Source: Planctomycetaceae bacterium | GTDB taxonomy: Bacteria; Planctomycetota; Planctomycetia; Pirellulales; Pirellulaceae | NCBI GenBank assembly: GCA_018658605.1 | Contig: JABHUV010000370.1 | Coordinates: forward strand, 1-56,034 | Direction: 5' to 3' | Length of the DNA stretch: 56,034 nt | Part shown: positions 55,022 through 56,034 of the stretch, piece after piece | Layout of the letters: the number at the start of each line of letters is the position of its first letter | How positions within the stretch are numbered: position 1 is the first letter of the stretch | Translations under genes and position numbers: made by a program | Notes under the pieces: generated by a model | Told to the model about the DNA's origin: nothing | Databases searched by the model: none | What the model saw: only the letters and a program-made list of their open reading frames with translations

Positions 55022-56034
55022 ATGAAACATTACCAACTCCATTGCTACCGTCCGCCTCCAATAATGCTGCACCGTACTTTTTATCTTGCTCTATTGCTTT
55101 GCTCGCTGCTCACCATAGCAACACCCCTAGCCCTGCAAGCAACTGACGTACCAATCACGTCCAAGCAAACGCAATTCTTCGAAGAGAACATTCGTCCGAT
55201 GCTGGTCCTGCATTGCTATGCTTGCCATGGTTCGAAGAAACAAGAAAACGGCTTGCGGGTCGATTCCATCGAAGCACTCCTCATCGGCGGCGACTCAGGA
55301 CCAGCAATCGCACTCGGTAAACCTGACGAGAGCTTGCTCATCGAGGCGATTGAAAACAACGGGTTAGAAATGCCACCCTCGGCGCCACTGCCCAAACAAA
55401 TCGTCAACGACATTCGACACTGGATTAGCAATGGTGCTAAATGGCCAACAACTAAGCCTGACCCGTCGCGTGATTTGGCGCTTCGATTTACCGACGAAGA
55501 CCGCGAATTTTGGTCTTTCCAAGAAATCATTAAGCCTAGAGTTCCCCGCATTCGCGGCAAAAACCGCCATCCCATTGATCGATTTGTCATGGCGACTCTC
55601 CGTGATCGCGGATTAACCATGGCCCCGCCCGCACAACCAGACCGATTAATTCGCAGGCTTTACTTGGACCTAACCGGTTTAATCCCGCCGCCAGAAGTTG
55701 TCCAAGATTTCAACGCTGATCCTAGTGAGGAGCATTACCAACAAATCGTCGAGCAACTCTTGAACGATGAACAGCATGGAGTTCGCTGGGCCAAGTTCTG
55801 GCTTGATTTAGTGCGGTATGCTGATTCCGATGGGTATAGTGCCGATTCCTATCGAGAGGAAGCGTGGCGATACCGTGATTATGTGATCGACTCGTTTAAT
55901 CAGAATCGACCCTACGACCAATTCATCCGACAACAACTTGCCGGGGATGAGTTAGAACCGAAAAACCAACAAGCTCAAGTTGCTACAGGTTTTTTACGCC
56001 ATTGGATTTACGAATTCAATCAACGTGATGCAAA
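55022..56034 (+). CDS. PSCyt1/DUF1549 cytochrome protein, partial (cut by window edge)
   Basis: The frame opens at ATG 55022 (another ATG at 55064) and stays open to the end of the window, about 337 codons. A signal peptide (YLALLLCSLLTIATPLALQA) is followed by a PSCyt1 domain with haem site CYACH (about residue 66), NGLRVDS, a MPPSAPL methionine-ligand segment, and DUF1549: FVMATLRDRGLTMAPPAQPDRLIRRLYLDLTGLIPPP and WAKFWLDLVRYADSDGYS in parts. Paralogue of the 33356-36472 gene; a DUF1553 end and a DUF1501 partner are expected beyond the window. It starts 74 bases after the seven-haem gene, so it may be part of the same transcript. Confidence 0.9.
   Translation, partial: MKHYQLHCYRPPPIMLHRTFYLALLLCSLLTIATPLALQATDVPITSKQTQFFEENIRPMLVLHCYACHGSKKQENGLRVDSIEALLIGGDSGPAIALGKPDESLLIEAIENNGLEMPPSAPLPKQIVNDIRHWISNGAKWPTTKPDPSRDLALRFTDEDREFWSFQEIIKPRVPRIRGKNRHPIDRFVMATLRDRGLTMAPPAQPDRLIRRLYLDLTGLIPPPEVVQDFNADPSEEHYQQIVEQLLNDEQHGVRWAKFWLDLVRYADSDGYSADSYREEAWRYRDYVIDSFNQNRPYDQFIRQQLAGDELEPKNQQAQVATGFLRHWIYEFNQRDA

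Overview
The window looks like a chromosomal segment from a Planctomycetota bacterium, most likely of the Pirellulales/Rhodopirellula type; the exact genus cannot be read from it. The markers are a Tat-exported DUF1501 protein beside a PSCyt1/DUF1549/DUF1553 cytochrome protein (with a second, cut-off paralogue at the right edge), tetrahydromethanopterin-type C1 genes (fae, an mtdA/mtdB-like dehydrogenase, an ATP-grasp gene), an EF-G of the spdEFG1/mitochondrial EFG1 type, outer-membrane assembly (BamA-like) proteins and many FG-GAP, ASPIC and TPR proteins. Base composition is moderate and even. Shine-Dalgarno sites are often weak, so several starts are judgement calls. No tRNA, rRNA, CRISPR array or recognisable insertion sequence was seen.

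Left part (1-19.3 kb) is mainly housekeeping. On the minus strand argB-argD-argF-rph form an arginine run ending in RNase PH, which is cut by the left edge. Divergent from it, on the plus strand, run a GlmU-like uridylyltransferase lacking the acetyltransferase half, prs, a GroES-like co-chaperonin, rplY, pth, rpsF, ssb, rplI (rpsR is missing from its usual place), a terminator and dnaB. Next comes an unusual BamA arrangement: one gene carries only signal peptide plus POTRA domains, and the next carries a lipoprotein signal, a long linker and only the Omp85 barrel. A C1 section follows: mtdA/B-like dehydrogenase and fae on minus, and an ATP-grasp gene diverging from fae across a promoter region full of GTAAAC repeats. 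plsC and rimI homologues close this part.

Middle (19.5-36.5 kb): two very large exported membrane-anchored proteins (1186 and 2425 residues) are coupled by a TAATG overlap. The larger one looks like a tandem fusion of two copies of the architecture of the smaller. Upstream lies a strong candidate for a new structured RNA (about 30865-31030, plus strand) with its own promoter, a three-way-junction fold and an intrinsic terminator. An orphan 237-residue protein and the PSCyt1/DUF1501 pair follow.

Right part (36.9-56 kb): a glucuronate-isomerase-family protein, fusA, fumC, two tiny coupled genes, a creatininase-family hydrolase and an exported beta-propeller protein. A promoter-terminator unit and a striking three-way inverted-repeat structure then precede a six-gene plus-strand locus: FG-GAP lipoprotein with a c-type haem site; TPR membrane protein; FG-GAP/ASPIC lipoprotein; second TPR membrane protein; single-TM protein of unknown type; seven-haem TPR cytochrome lipoprotein. 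This locus is the best candidate in the window for an undescribed envelope redox or assembly system. A partial PSCyt1/DUF1549 gene ends the window.
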